DNA from: Ligilactobacillus murinus DSM 20452 = NBRC 14221
GTDB taxonomy: Bacteria; Bacillota; Bacilli; Lactobacillales; Lactobacillaceae
Assembly: GCF_001591685.1 (NCBI RefSeq)
Contig: NZ_BCVJ01000002.1
Location: 23,931-87,930, forward strand
Length of the DNA stretch: 64,000 nucleotides
Direction: 5' to 3'
A program made the position numbers and the translations under genes. The notes below the pieces were generated by a model that saw nothing but the letters and a program-made list of their open reading frames with translations, had not been told where the DNA came from and ran no database searches. The stretch's first letter is position 1, and each line of letters begins with the position of its first letter. Of the stretch, positions 1 to 9,493 are shown piece by piece.

Positions 1-1
1 T

Positions 2-484
2 AGATTAACGACAGCAACTGATGTGGCGGGACGTAAGTATGACAAGTATGATTTTACGCTACTTTACGAGAAATTATTTGCTTTAGAACAAAATGAAGTA
101 ACAGCTGAACTAACACAAAACAAAACGACCAGTAAGCAAGAAGTTTATAAAAATATTGAGGTCGAATTTGGCCGTCTTTTGACCCCGATGGAACTACAAA
201 CGATCGATAGTTGGCTCAATACAGAAAATTATTCACCCGAATTGATCGTTTTAGCTTTACGTGAGGCCGTTTTAAATCAGGTTTATAGTTTGAAGTATAT
301 TGATAAGATCTTATTGAGCTGGGAAAAGCAAAATATCAAAACTAGTGCCGATGTGCAACGATTACGCCAACAGCGCCGACAAGAAATGGCTAAAAAAGCA
401 CAACCAACTGCACCTAAGCAAAATAAAGCTAAACCAAGTATTCCAATGTATGATTGGTCAGGAGGGATCGATGATGCTAAGTAG
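2..484 (+). CDS. dnaD: DnaD-family primosomal protein, 3' part
   Basis: DnaD helps load the replicative helicase in Firmicutes. The reading frame is open from the first bases of the window, so the 5' end lies outside; a GTG at 23 is internal. The visible part matches the DnaD C-terminal (DnaB_2) domain: helical, with 'LLTPMELQTIDSWL', 'ELIVLALREAV' and 'LKYIDKILLSWEKQNI'. A basic, Gln/Lys-rich disordered tail follows, ending in the 'YDWSGG' element typical of lactobacillar DnaD. The stop overlaps the start of nth by 14 bases, and dnaD-nth is the standard Firmicutes order. The N-terminal winged-helix domain is not in view. Confidence 0.9.
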   Translation, partial: RLTTATDVAGRKYDKYDFTLLYEKLFALEQNEVTAELTQNKTTSKQEVYKNIEVEFGRLLTPMELQTIDSWLNTENYSPELIVLALREAVLNQVYSLKYIDKILLSWEKQNIKTSADVQRLRQQRRQEMAKKAQPTAPKQNKAKPSIPMYDWSGGIDDAK

Positions 485-1112
485 TGAAGAAACGACACAT
501 GCGATCGAAATCATGGGTGAAATGTTTCCCAATGCCACAACATCATTGACGAAGACAGATCCGTATCACTTTATGCTTTCAGTGATATTGAGTGCTCAAA
601 CTACTGACAAAGCTGTTAACTTGGTCACACCAGCTTTATTTGAACGCTATAAGGATCCTGTTGACTTAGCGAATGCGAGCCAAGCAGAAGTTGAAAGCTA
701 TATCAAAACGATCGGTCTATATCGCAATAAGGCGCGCTTTTTGATCAAATGCTCACAGGAACTGGTCGAACGCTTTGATGGGGTCGTCCCTAAAACTAGA
801 AAAGAGCTGATGAGCTTAAGTGGGGTCGGACGCAAAACAGCGGATGTGGTTTTAGCTGAATGCTTTGGGATCCCAGCATTTGCAGTTGATACCCATGTCA
901 GTCGCGTTGCCAAACGTTTAGGGATGGTTCCAGCTGATAGTGATGTTTTAACGATCGAAAAGATCTTAATGCAAAAAGTCCCACAAGATCTATGGATCAA
1001 AGGGCATCACCGGATGATATTTTGGGGACGATACCAATGCATGGCAAGAAATCCGAAGTGTAGTTCTTGTCCACTATTAGATATTTGCCCAGAAGGCCGA
1101 TCAAGAGTGTAA
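471..1112 (+). CDS. nth: Endonuclease III (DNA glycosylase/AP lyase)
   Basis: Base-excision repair glycosylase/AP lyase for oxidised pyrimidines. About 213 residues, the normal family length. The helix-hairpin-helix 'LSGVGRKTADVV' contains the lysine expected to act as nucleophile, and the catalytic Asp sits in 'AVDTHVSRVAKRLG'. The C-terminus has the four-Cys [4Fe-4S] pattern C-x6-C-x2-C-x5-C. I chose ATG 471 (or 474) because GGAGGG at 461-466 precedes it; the frame is open further upstream but that part lies inside dnaD. The short overlap suggests translational coupling to dnaD. Confidence 0.95.
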   Translation: MMLSSEETTHAIEIMGEMFPNATTSLTKTDPYHFMLSVILSAQTTDKAVNLVTPALFERYKDPVDLANASQAEVESYIKTIGLYRNKARFLIKCSQELVERFDGVVPKTRKELMSLSGVGRKTADVVLAECFGIPAFAVDTHVSRVAKRLGMVPADSDVLTIEKILMQKVPQDLWIKGHHRMIFWGRYQCMARNPKCSSCPLLDICPEGRSRV

Positions 1113-1233
1113 AAACCGAACATAATTAGTGATAAAGATATAATTTTAATAAAAAAACAAACAACATAATGAATTTTTATGTAAAATATGGTAAATTATT
1201 AACTGGCATAAAAATTCTATGGAGATGGTGAAT

Positions 1234-2505
1234 TTGAAAAAGTTAAAAGTATATCGTTTGTCACTTGGGTGGCAGATAATTTTAGGCCTGTTGATCGGAA
1301 TCGGTTTAGGGGTCATATTTGCTGATGATAAAGGATTTATCAAATTTGCAAATGGACTCGGATCGACCTTTATCAATATGATCTCGATGATCGTCTTGCC
1401 GATCGTCTTTTCAAGTTTAGTTGTAGGGATCGCTAATATGGGCGATATCAAAAAGTTAGGGCGGATCGGACTAAAAACTTTGATCTATTTTGAGGTGTTA
1501 TCAACGATCGCCTTTATCGTTGGGATGTTAGTCTCTAATCTTTCCCAGATCGGATATATGCTTGATTTAAGCAAGTTGTCCCAAGTTGATATTTCGACAT
1601 ATGTTAAAACAGCTAAACAGGCTTCGCACAGCGGATTAGGTTCGATCTTGATGTCGATCGTGCCATCTAATTTCTTTGATGCATTAGCGACAGGTCAGAT
1701 GCTACCAGTGATCTTTTTCTCTTGTTTATTTGGGTTAGGGATCGCGGCAATTGGTGAAAAAGGTAAGATCTTATTACAATTTTTCCAAGCTGTAGCAGAA
1801 GTAATGTTCAAGATCACTGGTTGGATCATGTATTTTGCACCTTTTGGGGTCGCAGGCTTGATCGGGGCTACCGTCGCTCAATTGGGGCTCGAGTCGTTAA
1901 AACCATTAGGATTATTTATCGTAATGTCTTACGCAACGATGATCTTCTTTATTTTAGTAGTTTTAGGGATCACATCTCGGATCTTTGGTTTTAAGATCAT
2001 GGACCAATTACGAGTAGTCAAAGATGAATTGGTGTTGGCCTTTACAACGGCTAGTTCAGAGGTCACATTACCACGGTTGATGGAAAAAACTCAAAAATTA
2101 GGCGTTGACCAAGCGATCAGCTCGTTCGTTATTCCGACTGGTTATACCTTTAACTTGGACGGCTCTGCGATCTATCAATCATTAGCAGCTATCTTTTTAG
2201 CCCAAGCCTATCATATTGATCTTTCGTTGAGTCAGCAATTGACTTTATTATTAGTTTTAATGATCACTTCTAAAGGGATGGCAGGCGTTCCTGGGGCGTC
2301 ATTTGTTGTTTTATTAGCGACAGTTTCAACGATCGGTGTTCCAGTCTCAGGCCTAGCTTTGATCGCTGGGATCGATCGTTTAGTTGATATGGGACGGACA
2401 GTTGTCAATGTTGCAGGAAATGTTACTGCGACATTGATCATCGGTAAATCAGAAAATGAATTTGATCAAGAAAAACATGATAAATATGTAGCCTCTTTTA
2501 AATAA
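1234..2505 (+). CDS. Dicarboxylate/amino acid:cation symporter (DAACS family)
   Basis: Membrane transporter of the glutamate/aspartate/dicarboxylate family (GltP/GltT/DctA fold), importing acidic amino acids or C4 dicarboxylates with H+ or Na+. About 424 residues with eight or so hydrophobic segments. The serine-rich hairpin-loop signature is visible ('TTASSEVTLPRLMEK'), as is the substrate motif 'PTGYTFNLDGSAIY' and 'GMAGVPGASFVVL'. A TTG start at 1234 is preferred because GGAG (1221-1224) is correctly spaced for it; the ATG at 1219 has no ribosome site. Substrate cannot be decided from sequence. Stand-alone gene followed by a strong terminator. Confidence 0.88.
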   Translation: MKKLKVYRLSLGWQIILGLLIGIGLGVIFADDKGFIKFANGLGSTFINMISMIVLPIVFSSLVVGIANMGDIKKLGRIGLKTLIYFEVLSTIAFIVGMLVSNLSQIGYMLDLSKLSQVDISTYVKTAKQASHSGLGSILMSIVPSNFFDALATGQMLPVIFFSCLFGLGIAAIGEKGKILLQFFQAVAEVMFKITGWIMYFAPFGVAGLIGATVAQLGLESLKPLGLFIVMSYATMIFFILVVLGITSRIFGFKIMDQLRVVKDELVLAFTTASSEVTLPRLMEKTQKLGVDQAISSFVIPTGYTFNLDGSAIYQSLAAIFLAQAYHIDLSLSQQLTLLLVLMITSKGMAGVPGASFVVLLATVSTIGVPVSGLALIAGIDRLVDMGRTVVNVAGNVTATLIIGKSENEFDQEKHDKYVASFK

Positions 2506-2548
2506 AAGAAGCATAAAAAGAGGCTGTGACATAAGTCTCTATCTTTAG

Positions 2549-2596
2549 AGAAGACCACTCGAATTATTCAAAAAAATTCGAGTGGTCTTCTTTATT
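2549..2596 (+). terminator. Strong intrinsic terminator of the symporter gene
   Basis: A 17-bp perfect stem (2549-2565 with 2575-2591) around a short A-rich loop, followed by a T-rich stretch. It lies between two convergent genes. Confidence 0.85.
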
Positions 2597-2623
2597 TGGA
2601 TCAGTTGGTGATGTTGTTTTTGC

Positions 2624-2661
2624 ATAAAAAAACACTCCTCCACATTGCTGAGGGGAGTGTT
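2624..2661 (-). terminator. Intrinsic terminator of the PBP gene
   Basis: Eight-base stem AACACTCC/GGAGTGTT (2631-2638 with 2654-2661). On the minus strand it is followed by a run of seven T, just downstream of the PBP stop codon. Confidence 0.8.
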
Positions 2662-2701
2662 TACGAGTCTATCCATATCAGTTGATGGACACTTTGTTAC
2701 T

Positions 2702-5050
2702 TTATTGTGGTGGATTTCCACTGTCAGTTGTCTGATTCTCCGCTTGTGAGTCAGGTTCGGCTGGTGGTGTAGAATTTGCTGAACTAGAATTATCGTCGGT
2801 CGATTGCGAAGGCTGACTTGACGAGTGACTCTCAGAGCTACTTGAACTTGAAGAAGTTTCTGAAGAACTTTCTGAGCTAGCTGAACTTTCCGAGCTTGAA
2901 GAAGATTCAGACGATGAACTCGAAGTTTCTGAAGAACTTGAGCGACTAGAACTTGAACTACCAGAAAGTTCCGAGCTTGGAGCAGCAGAACCAGCCAAGT
3001 AAAGTTGACGGACACCATTGATATAGCGAACATAGACGTTGCTTGGTTTGCGCCAATCGGTGTTGGTCTTTCCTTGCGACATGTAGGTCATGATGTTCTT
3101 ATAGAAAAGTGATGCTAAAGCAACGGAATTGTTATCCAAGTAATTACCCGCTTCGTATTGGTGGTCATAACCGACCCAAACAGAGACAGAGTAGTGTTTG
3201 GTATAACCGTTGAACCAAGAATCCATTGTAGCATTATCAGGGAATTTAGCTGAGATATCAGATGGGTAAGCGTTAGTCCCAGTCTTACCGGCTTGATATA
3301 AACCGCTGATATTAGCTCGAGTACCTGTTCCTTCAGGTGAAGTAATAACACCTTTGAGCATATCGGTGATCATATAAGCTGTTGATGACTGCATGACTTG
3401 TTTACCAGAACTTGAAAATTCTTTGCGTTCGCCATCACCAGTTACGATCTCTTTGATATATTGTGGTTGGTAATAAGTCCCACCATTGGCAAAGGCCGCA
3501 TAAGCTGCAGCATTTTGGAGAGTCGAAGAAGGTAACCCGATACCGTTTTGATATTCTAGGGTCTTATCGTAGTTAAAGCCCATTTGTGAAATGAAGTTTT
3601 GAGCTTTTGTGATCCCCACTGCGGCTAAAGCCCGGATCGCAGGGACGTTACGTGATTCGACCAAAGCTTGGCGCATCGTCATCAGGCCTTTGTATTGGTG
3701 GTCAAAATCGTATAGTTGAATATTTGTTCCAGGGTAAACATAACGATTGTCTTTGATCGGATGATACGTAGCCCAATCGAGATATTCGATCGCAGGTGCA
3801 TAATCCATCAAAGGCTTAGCCGTAGAACCATTTGTCCGATCAGTTTGAACGGCACGATTGAGTCCAAAGGTAACATCGCCAGTCTTACGTCCACCAAGCA
3901 TCGCGACCACATTACCATTATCTGGATCGATCACAGTTGAAGCAACTTGGATATTGTCATCGGGGAAGTTCAAATATTCATCGCTATTTGCGATCTCATA
4001 GAGACGTTTTTGGATCGCCATGTCTAAATTAGTGTAGATCTGTAAGCTGTCTTTATAAGGATCATAGCCTTTCTTCTTAGCTTCTTCGATAACTTGTTTG
4101 ATATATGGATCAGCGATCTTTTCAGTTGAGGTCACAGTTTTTGAAGTGTTCTTCTCAACTAGACCAGTGGTGATGCTTTCTTGTTTAGCTTCGTTAGCTT
4201 GAGCTTGGGTGATCTTTTTATTAGCGACCATCGCATTTAAAACATCATCCCGACGCTTTTTAGCAAATTCTGGATTAGTATAAGGATTGTAAGAGGATGG
4301 GGCATTTGGGATCCCAGCGATCAAAGCTGTTTGAGCTAAGTTTAATTTATCCAATGTCTTACCAAAATAGTATTTAGACGCAGTCTGCATCCCGTAACAT
4401 CCGTCACCCATGAAGACTTTATTGACATAGAAAGTCAAAATTTGATCTTTGCTGTATTGGCGGTCCATATTGATGGCTAGCCAAGCTTCTTGGGCTTTAC
4501 GCTTGATCGTTTGGTCAGAGCGCTTGGTCGAGAAGTAGGAGAGTTTGATCAATTGCTGATCTAATGTACTCCCACCTTGTAATCCAGCTGAACCAGACGC
4601 ATTAGACATTGCAGCTGATACGATCCGCCATGGGTCGACCCCATGATGCTTATAGAAACGACGGTCCTCGATCGAGATGACCGCATCTTTTAATTGCTGT
4701 GGGATGTCTTTTTCTGCAACATAGGTCCGGTTTTCGGTCCCTAAAGACATGATCTTTTTGCCATTTGAATCATAAATGACCGTTGAACCGGCACTTTCAA
4801 GCTGTTGCTCACTTAATTTAGGAGCACTGCTTGCATAGACAAAAAAGACGGTGACTCCAACCACTAAAGCAGCTACTAGGGCGACTGCAAAGGATATTAA
4901 GATCTTGAGCCACATTGGCTTTTTGCCAGCGCGTGAAGCTTTTTTCTTACCGCTACGCTTTAAACGACCATTTTTCTTCGGGCCATTTGTGCGCGAGTAT
5001 TTCGGATTTTTATCCATAACGATGCTGCTACTATACAAATGTGGAATCAT
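2702..5050 (-). CDS. Class A penicillin-binding protein (PBP1A type)
   Basis: Bifunctional peptidoglycan synthase. It has a cytoplasmic basic N-terminus, one membrane anchor near residues 50-75, a GT51 glycosyltransferase domain ('EDRRFYKHHGVD', 'GGSTLDQQLIKL') and a transpeptidase domain with all three motifs: SxxK ('STAKP'), SxN ('SRN') and KTGT. The last 90 or so residues are a low-complexity Ser/Glu tail, common in lactobacillar PBPs. Neither candidate start (5050 or ATG 5017, giving MDKNPKYS) has a convincing ribosome site. It lies downstream of recU in the classic recU-ponA arrangement, with a 180-base gap. Confidence 0.93.
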   Translation of the reverse strand: MIPHLYSSSIVMDKNPKYSRTNGPKKNGRLKRSGKKKASRAGKKPMWLKILISFAVALVAALVVGVTVFFVYASSAPKLSEQQLESAGSTVIYDSNGKKIMSLGTENRTYVAEKDIPQQLKDAVISIEDRRFYKHHGVDPWRIVSAAMSNASGSAGLQGGSTLDQQLIKLSYFSTKRSDQTIKRKAQEAWLAINMDRQYSKDQILTFYVNKVFMGDGCYGMQTASKYYFGKTLDKLNLAQTALIAGIPNAPSSYNPYTNPEFAKKRRDDVLNAMVANKKITQAQANEAKQESITTGLVEKNTSKTVTSTEKIADPYIKQVIEEAKKKGYDPYKDSLQIYTNLDMAIQKRLYEIANSDEYLNFPDDNIQVASTVIDPDNGNVVAMLGGRKTGDVTFGLNRAVQTDRTNGSTAKPLMDYAPAIEYLDWATYHPIKDNRYVYPGTNIQLYDFDHQYKGLMTMRQALVESRNVPAIRALAAVGITKAQNFISQMGFNYDKTLEYQNGIGLPSSTLQNAAAYAAFANGGTYYQPQYIKEIVTGDGERKEFSSSGKQVMQSSTAYMITDMLKGVITSPEGTGTRANISGLYQAGKTGTNAYPSDISAKFPDNATMDSWFNGYTKHYSVSVWVGYDHQYEAGNYLDNNSVALASLFYKNIMTYMSQGKTNTDWRKPSNVYVRYINGVRQLYLAGSAAPSSELSGSSSSSRSSSSETSSSSSESSSSSESSASSESSSETSSSSSSSESHSSSQPSQSTDDNSSSANSTPPAEPDSQAENQTTDSGNPPQ

Positions 5051-5229
5051 AAAATATATGATCAGAAAGAATATAGCGTTCCTTTCTTAATTTTAGTTAC
5101 TACAGTTATATAGTGATAAAGTGTAGTTTAGGCAAATTGCCTGACTGGGTCATTGTAAGTATCAGTCACACATTTTTAACTTTCTAACTGATATAGCTAA
5201 CTGTATTTATCCACTAGGGAAACATTGAA

Positions 5230-5832
5230 CTACTTTTTAAGCAGTAGATCAACGTAATTTAGATATGGGATACGGGGCCGGAGCGCATAATCGATCTCAA
5301 AGCCATCGCGTTCGATCACTGCTTTTGGGATCGATTTGCGCCCAGTTGCTTGGGCATCCCAGTAATCAAATAAAATATCAGCCGGCATCAAAAACACCTG
5401 ATCAGTTGTGACGAATTTAACGATCGTAAAGCAGATACCAGCTTGATCTTGACATGCTTTCATGTGTTTTATCTGGTGAGCATGAAAGTTACTGAGCGGA
5501 AATGAGGTCTTATTTTTAGTCTCTTTTGCTTCAAAATCAAGATAATGACCACGATAGACACCATTGTAATCAGTGGTAGAAGCTTGTTTGAAATAAGCTT
5601 TTTTGATCACTGCGGCGCTACGTTTGGGATAATAAACATCAACGATCTGGATCGGTGTCGGCTTTTTGTGAATGACCGCGATCCCAGCTGAAAGATAGTA
5701 TTTGTTGCTTTCGTTTATTTCATCTTCTAACGACATTCCGCGCTTTCCATAAATAGTATTGTTGGCGCGGCTTTTTTTACTCGCACTATTTTTAGTAGTG
5801 AACAAGCCGCCGTTTGGATAGTGGATTGCCAT
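5230..5832 (-). CDS. recU: Holliday junction resolvase RecU
   Basis: Resolves recombination four-way junctions and works with RuvAB and RecA. 200 residues, normal for the family. The conserved N-terminal 'AIHYPNGG' and 'YGKRGMSLEDEINESN' are present, as is the PD-(D/E)xK nuclease core around 'TTDYNGVYRGHYLDFEAKETKNKTSFPL' (Asp and Glu-x-Lys). The C-terminus has the typical 'IDYALRPRIPYLNYVD'. It is the first gene of the recU-pbp pair and divergent from ypsA. Confidence 0.95.
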   Translation of the reverse strand: MAIHYPNGGLFTTKNSASKKSRANNTIYGKRGMSLEDEINESNKYYLSAGIAVIHKKPTPIQIVDVYYPKRSAAVIKKAYFKQASTTDYNGVYRGHYLDFEAKETKNKTSFPLSNFHAHQIKHMKACQDQAGICFTIVKFVTTDQVFLMPADILFDYWDAQATGRKSIPKAVIERDGFEIDYALRPRIPYLNYVDLLLKK

Positions 5833-5964
5833 AGATAAATATCACGCTCCTATCCGGTTAATTATAACAAATTTAAACAGTTATTGGCAAAAAGTTGGGT
5901 GAAATTTAAAGCAAAAGATTTGTGGTATTATAAGGTAAAGAAAATATTTTGTGAGGTGAAATGC

Positions 5965-6513
5965 GTGCGTTTATGGGTAAGTGGCTATCGAAGTTACGAA
6001 CTAGGGGTCTTTAAATTAGATGACCCCAAGATCGAAGTTTTAAAGTATTGTTTGCGTAAAAATTTTATGCAAAATGCTGATATGGGGCTTGAGTGGATCA
6101 TTTCTGGAGGCCAATTGGGGATCGAACAATGGGCGTTAGAAGAAGCAGTTTCTTTTACTAAAGAATATGTAGGCGTCAAGACCGCATTGATGTATCCTTA
6201 TACAGAATTTTCCAAAAATTGGCAAGAAGATAAGCAGATACAGCTAGCACAGTTAGAACAACAAGTTGATTTTTGTGCTAGCGTAAGTAAACAACCATAT
6301 AGTTCACCAATGCAGTTGAAAAATTACCAACAATTTATGCTAGCACATACGGATAAAGCGGTCTTGATCTATGACCAAGAACATCCCGGCAAGCCAAAAT
6401 TTGACTATGAAGCGATCAAACGTTATCAACAGACACATACTTATGAGCTTGAGGTGATCGATATGTATCAGCTTCAAGATGAGGCAGAACAGTATTTAGA
6501 GCAAAAATACTAA
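5965..6513 (+). CDS. ypsA: YpsA-like SLOG-fold protein (DUF1273)
   Basis: Small Rossmann-like SLOG-superfamily protein; in Bacillus, YpsA affects cell division with GpsB. 182 residues. The GTG start at 5965 has GAGGTG six bases upstream and gives the canonical beginning 'VRLWVSGYRSYELGVF'; the open frame extends upstream to 5884 but without homology. Signature segments include 'WIISGGQLGIEQWALEEA', 'YPYTEFSKNWQEDKQ' and 'DKAVLIYDQEHPGKPKF'. In most Firmicutes gpsB follows directly; here 4.2 kb of phage remnant lies between. Confidence 0.9.
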   Translation: MRLWVSGYRSYELGVFKLDDPKIEVLKYCLRKNFMQNADMGLEWIISGGQLGIEQWALEEAVSFTKEYVGVKTALMYPYTEFSKNWQEDKQIQLAQLEQQVDFCASVSKQPYSSPMQLKNYQQFMLAHTDKAVLIYDQEHPGKPKFDYEAIKRYQQTHTYELEVIDMYQLQDEAEQYLEQKY

Positions 6514-6524
6514 TAGGTTGATTC

Positions 6525-6566
6525 AAGAGCACTAAAAACTGATCATTAGTTGTTTTAGTGCTCTTG
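6525..6566 (+). terminator. Terminator-like hairpin after ypsA
   Basis: Fourteen-base stem AAGAGCACTAAAAC/GTTTTAGTGCTCTT (6525-6539 with 6552-6565). The T-tract behind it is weak. Confidence 0.6.
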
Positions 6567-6659
6567 ATTTGTACATGTGATCAATTAGTATTAACCATGA
6601 TTTATCGAAAAAGTCAGTCATGAATCAGTCAGAAATTTACAAAGCTAACGAATTTGTCC

Positions 6660-7785
6660 AGAAGAGTTAGGAAACAAATCATTATCTTGGTTCAATGTAT
6701 CACGCAAAATGGATAGTGTGATCGCTCGTGTTTGGAAAGAGTCCTGCATTTATGGCAGGGCTTATTTTTATGTCTACAGTCACGATAGCGAGATCTATGT
6801 TACTGATGTTTAACCACTCGATACCTTTGTGATCTACGACAATACAGTAGCACATAAGCCACTGTATGCAGTTCGCTATGGTCATATCGGTTCAGCTAAT
6901 TATAAGCTCACAGTTTTTTCTGAGCATTACTAATGGGAGTCTGATACTAGTCGGAATACAAGTAATTTCGGTGCCCGGACAGCTAACCCGTTTGGGATGA
7001 TCCCGATAATCGAAGCAGTGGAAAACGATGAGCGCCTAAGCGTGATCAAGAATGTTTTACCGCTGATTGATGAGATAGACAAGGCGATGTCTGAGAAAGC
7101 AAATGATGTTGATTATTTTGCTGATGCATACATGAAAGTCTTAGGGGCGATCCTTAGTGAAGATGATCTTGAAAATTTGCGCAACTATCGGATCATCGAT
7201 CTGAAGTCTAGAGAAAGTGATGATCCAAGCGAAACACCAGAAAGCTTAGATATTGACTTTTTATCTAAACCAAATGCTGATGAGACGCAAGCAAATCTGA
7301 TCGATCGGATCGTTGACAACCTATATCAAGTTTCGATGATAACTAACTTGAACGACAAAGATTTTGGTAATTCAACTGGTGTGGCACTCGAAATGAAGTA
7401 CAAGCCGATGCTAAACCTAGCTACTCTCAAGTCTCGTGGTTTTACGGAGTCGCTGAAAGATATGTATCAAGTCGTATTTGCGTCAGATCTGATCGAAAAC
7501 ATCATTCGAGAAGCGTGGAAAGACGTTGATATCAATTTCCAATACGACCTACCACACGATACGCTTTCAGAAACTCAAACGGCACAGATCTTAGCCAACC
7601 TGGTATCAAGTGAGATTTGGCTTAAGACGCTGTCTATCGTTAATGATCCACGCCAGGAACAAGAACGAATGGATCGAGAGAAAAACGAGCAGATTAAGGC
7701 AAATATGCAAGTGCTGAAGCAGACAAATGCTTTTACGGATGGTGATGCAAATGCAAACAGTCGAACAAGTCAAGAAAAGGATTGA
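6660..7785 (+). pseudogene. SPP1-type phage portal protein, nonsense-mutated
   Basis: The C-terminal 262 residues are open from 6997 ('MIPIIEAVENDERLSVIKNVLPLIDEIDKAMSEKANDV', a hallmark of SPP1 gp6-like portals). The same frame upstream is clearly homologous ('GRAYFYVYSHDSEIYV', 'PLDTFVIYDNTVAHKPLYAVRYGHI'). It is interrupted by two in-frame TAA codons, at about 6811 and 6933, where CAA is expected. The 5' end is also missing. The open 3' part could still be translated, but it cannot make a portal ring. It is followed directly by the MuF gene, as in real phages. Confidence 0.8.
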
Positions 7786-8053
7786 TTATCTGCTCGAACG
7801 TGATCAAGCAACTGAAGCTGAGATCGAAAAAGTATACAACGAAGCGGTCGATACTTTGCGTGCGATCGTGAGCGATGTGCACAATCGTTATGCTGTTGAT
7901 GGCGTGGTCGTGCCAGCTAATTTGTATGGTAAGGTCACAGTAAAAGACATGCTTTTACTCAAACAACAGTATGACAAGCTCCCAGATGACCTATCAGCGT
8001 CAGAACAAGACCGAGTGGACTTATTACACTGCGATGAGTCAAACGTCGCCTAA
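7751..8053 (+). pseudogene. N-terminal fragment of MuF-like minor head protein
   Basis: This 100-residue frame ('MQTVEQVKKRIDYLLERDQATEAEIEKVYNEAVDTLRAIV') is the coiled N-terminus of phage MuF/SPP1-gp7-type head proteins. ATG 7751 has GGATGG eight bases upstream, inside the end of the portal frame. Homology continues in another frame from about 8030 ('TYYTAMSQTSPKGLI'), so a single frameshift near 8,016-8,030 separates the two parts. A programmed frameshift is possible but no slippery sequence is evident. Confidence 0.65.
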
Positions 8054-9284
8054 AGGGCTGATAACGGCTTTGGTGGGGATGGCTCTTATCGCTGTTGTTC
8101 ACAAAGTCGGAAAGATCATCGATAAGAATAACCAGACTGCAGTCAAAGAAGAGATCGCCTATCAAGCAAAGCATGAAGATATCCCTAAAATGTCAGTCAA
8201 GAAGTATGCTAGCCCAGAGTTCAAAGTCAAGACAGGAAAAGACTTTATTCCCTGGACTGAGCGAGTATTGACAGATCACGATCAAGCTGTCAACCGGATC
8301 AGCAATGTGATCAATGGCATGGTATCGCAAGGAATGCGTGCAGAAGATATCGCAAATCATTTTTATCCGGGAAATGCGGAAAGTATGCGTGCTGATAATA
8401 TTCCTAAGATCATTAGGGATGCGACAGTCAAAGCTAAGCGAACAGCTCGGACTGAAGCAGCTGCACGAGAAGATGCTATCACTGAGCAAAGTTTTAAAGC
8501 AAATGGTGTAAAGTATTATGACTGGGTCACAGAACCGGGAGCATGTAAAATCTGCACTAACTGGGCTATCTCAGGGCCGTATAAAGTTGGTGATGAGTCC
8601 AGTCCGCGAGTTCCCGGTAGTTCGCACCCTAATTGTCGGTGTAGGAGAATTAGATCAGAAAGTTTGGAATTCTTAAAGCAAGAGGAAACAACTCGTATTA
8701 CTCGTAAAAAATATGATGGTGTAACACTTTCCGAAGTTTTGGCGGTAAACAGAAAACTGGTCAATTCATATAAATTTCATGATAAATTCTCTAAGCTGGA
8801 TTTACCAAAAAAAGTTCAAGAGTCTATTTATCAAGTGTCTATGAAGATATTAGAAAATAGAGATGGTTCTATCGGAGAAGATATAGCAGCGATTGATAGT
8901 AGATCAGGGAAAGTTCTTTTTATCAATCAAGATTCAAATGCAGAAGGAAAGGTAAATCCTACTCCTGAGCAGTACGAAAAAATTATGAATAATAACAGTA
9001 AAGTGGTTTTGGTCCATACTCACCCTGGAAACGGGAGACCTTCAATTGCCGACATATTAACCTTAGAACGTGGTGAAAAATATGTGCATAGTTCAGTGAT
9101 TGTAGGGCATAAAGGCGCCGTATATGAAATCTCATTACGTAAAGATAAGAAATTTGAACTTGAAAAAGCTTACAACAAAGCTTACAATGAACTTGTAAGG
9201 AATGGTAATTCTTCGCAAATTTCAAAATTGAAGGCGACAGATATTTTGTATAATGAGAGGTACTTTAACCATGACAAATACTAA
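7971..9284 (+). CDS. MuF head-morphogenesis domain fused to a JAB-like toxin-type domain
   Basis: Residues from about 20 to 230 are a MuF domain: 'AVNRISNVINGMVSQGMRAEDIA', then 'TEAAAREDA', the pair 'CKIC' and the terminal 'HPNCRCRRI'. From about residue 240 a different domain starts; it contains 'HTHPGNGRPSIAD' (His349, His351, Ser358, Asp361), close to the HxH..SxxD metal site of JAB/MPN proteases. Such C-terminal swaps are known in MuF polymorphic toxins of temperate phages. Base usage changes at the junction (about 8,650): upstream prefers ATC for Ile, downstream ATT/ATA. The true N-terminus is in the preceding frame, so this is likely the 3' part of a frameshifted gene; ATG 8034 is another possible start. 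The JAB assignment is by motif only. Confidence 0.65.
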   Translation: MTSSQMTYQRQNKTEWTYYTAMSQTSPKGLITALVGMALIAVVHKVGKIIDKNNQTAVKEEIAYQAKHEDIPKMSVKKYASPEFKVKTGKDFIPWTERVLTDHDQAVNRISNVINGMVSQGMRAEDIANHFYPGNAESMRADNIPKIIRDATVKAKRTARTEAAAREDAITEQSFKANGVKYYDWVTEPGACKICTNWAISGPYKVGDESSPRVPGSSHPNCRCRRIRSESLEFLKQEETTRITRKKYDGVTLSEVLAVNRKLVNSYKFHDKFSKLDLPKKVQESIYQVSMKILENRDGSIGEDIAAIDSRSGKVLFINQDSNAEGKVNPTPEQYEKIMNNNSKVVLVHTHPGNGRPSIADILTLERGEKYVHSSVIVGHKGAVYEISLRKDKKFELEKAYNKAYNELVRNGNSSQISKLKATDILYNERYFNHDKY

Positions 9285-9447
9285 AATAAGTTCTACTAAC
9301 TATGATTGGTTAGCAATTGACGATACTGAATACTATCATTTGCCTGATGAAGAAGGGACAGACTTAGAAAAAAGTTTCATTCAAAAAGTGGAGAATAATC
9401 CCGAATATGCCAAAAAATGGCAAGAGTTTATAGAAGATTACAGTTGA
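9271..9447 (+). CDS. Small acidic protein, possible immunity partner
   Basis: 58 residues, strongly acidic ('DWLAIDDTEYYHLPDEEGTDLE'), starting at ATG 9271 inside the last codons of the MuF-JAB gene. A 14-base overlap like this suggests translational coupling, and the position directly after a polymorphic-toxin domain is where immunity genes sit. I do not recognise a family. An alternative start at 9253 adds six residues. Confidence 0.5.
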   Translation: MTNTKISSTNYDWLAIDDTEYYHLPDEEGTDLEKSFIQKVENNPEYAKKWQEFIEDYS

Positions 9448-9450
9448 TTT

Positions 9451-9474
9451 GCACTCGTGGTTGGGTGCTTTTTT
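9451..9474 (+). terminator. Short intrinsic terminator
   Basis: GCACTC/GGGTGC stem (with G-U pairing) followed by six T. A near-identical copy lies at 10353-10376, as part of a duplicated segment. Confidence 0.6.
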
Positions 9475-9493
9475 AGTACGCGGAGGGGTGAAT

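Noticed and set aside
2820..2990. Frameshift or separate small gene in the Ser-rich end of the PBP
   Set aside because: The low-complexity Ser/Glu tail is in frame with the PBP and ends in a normal stop before a terminator; overlapping frames are shadows.
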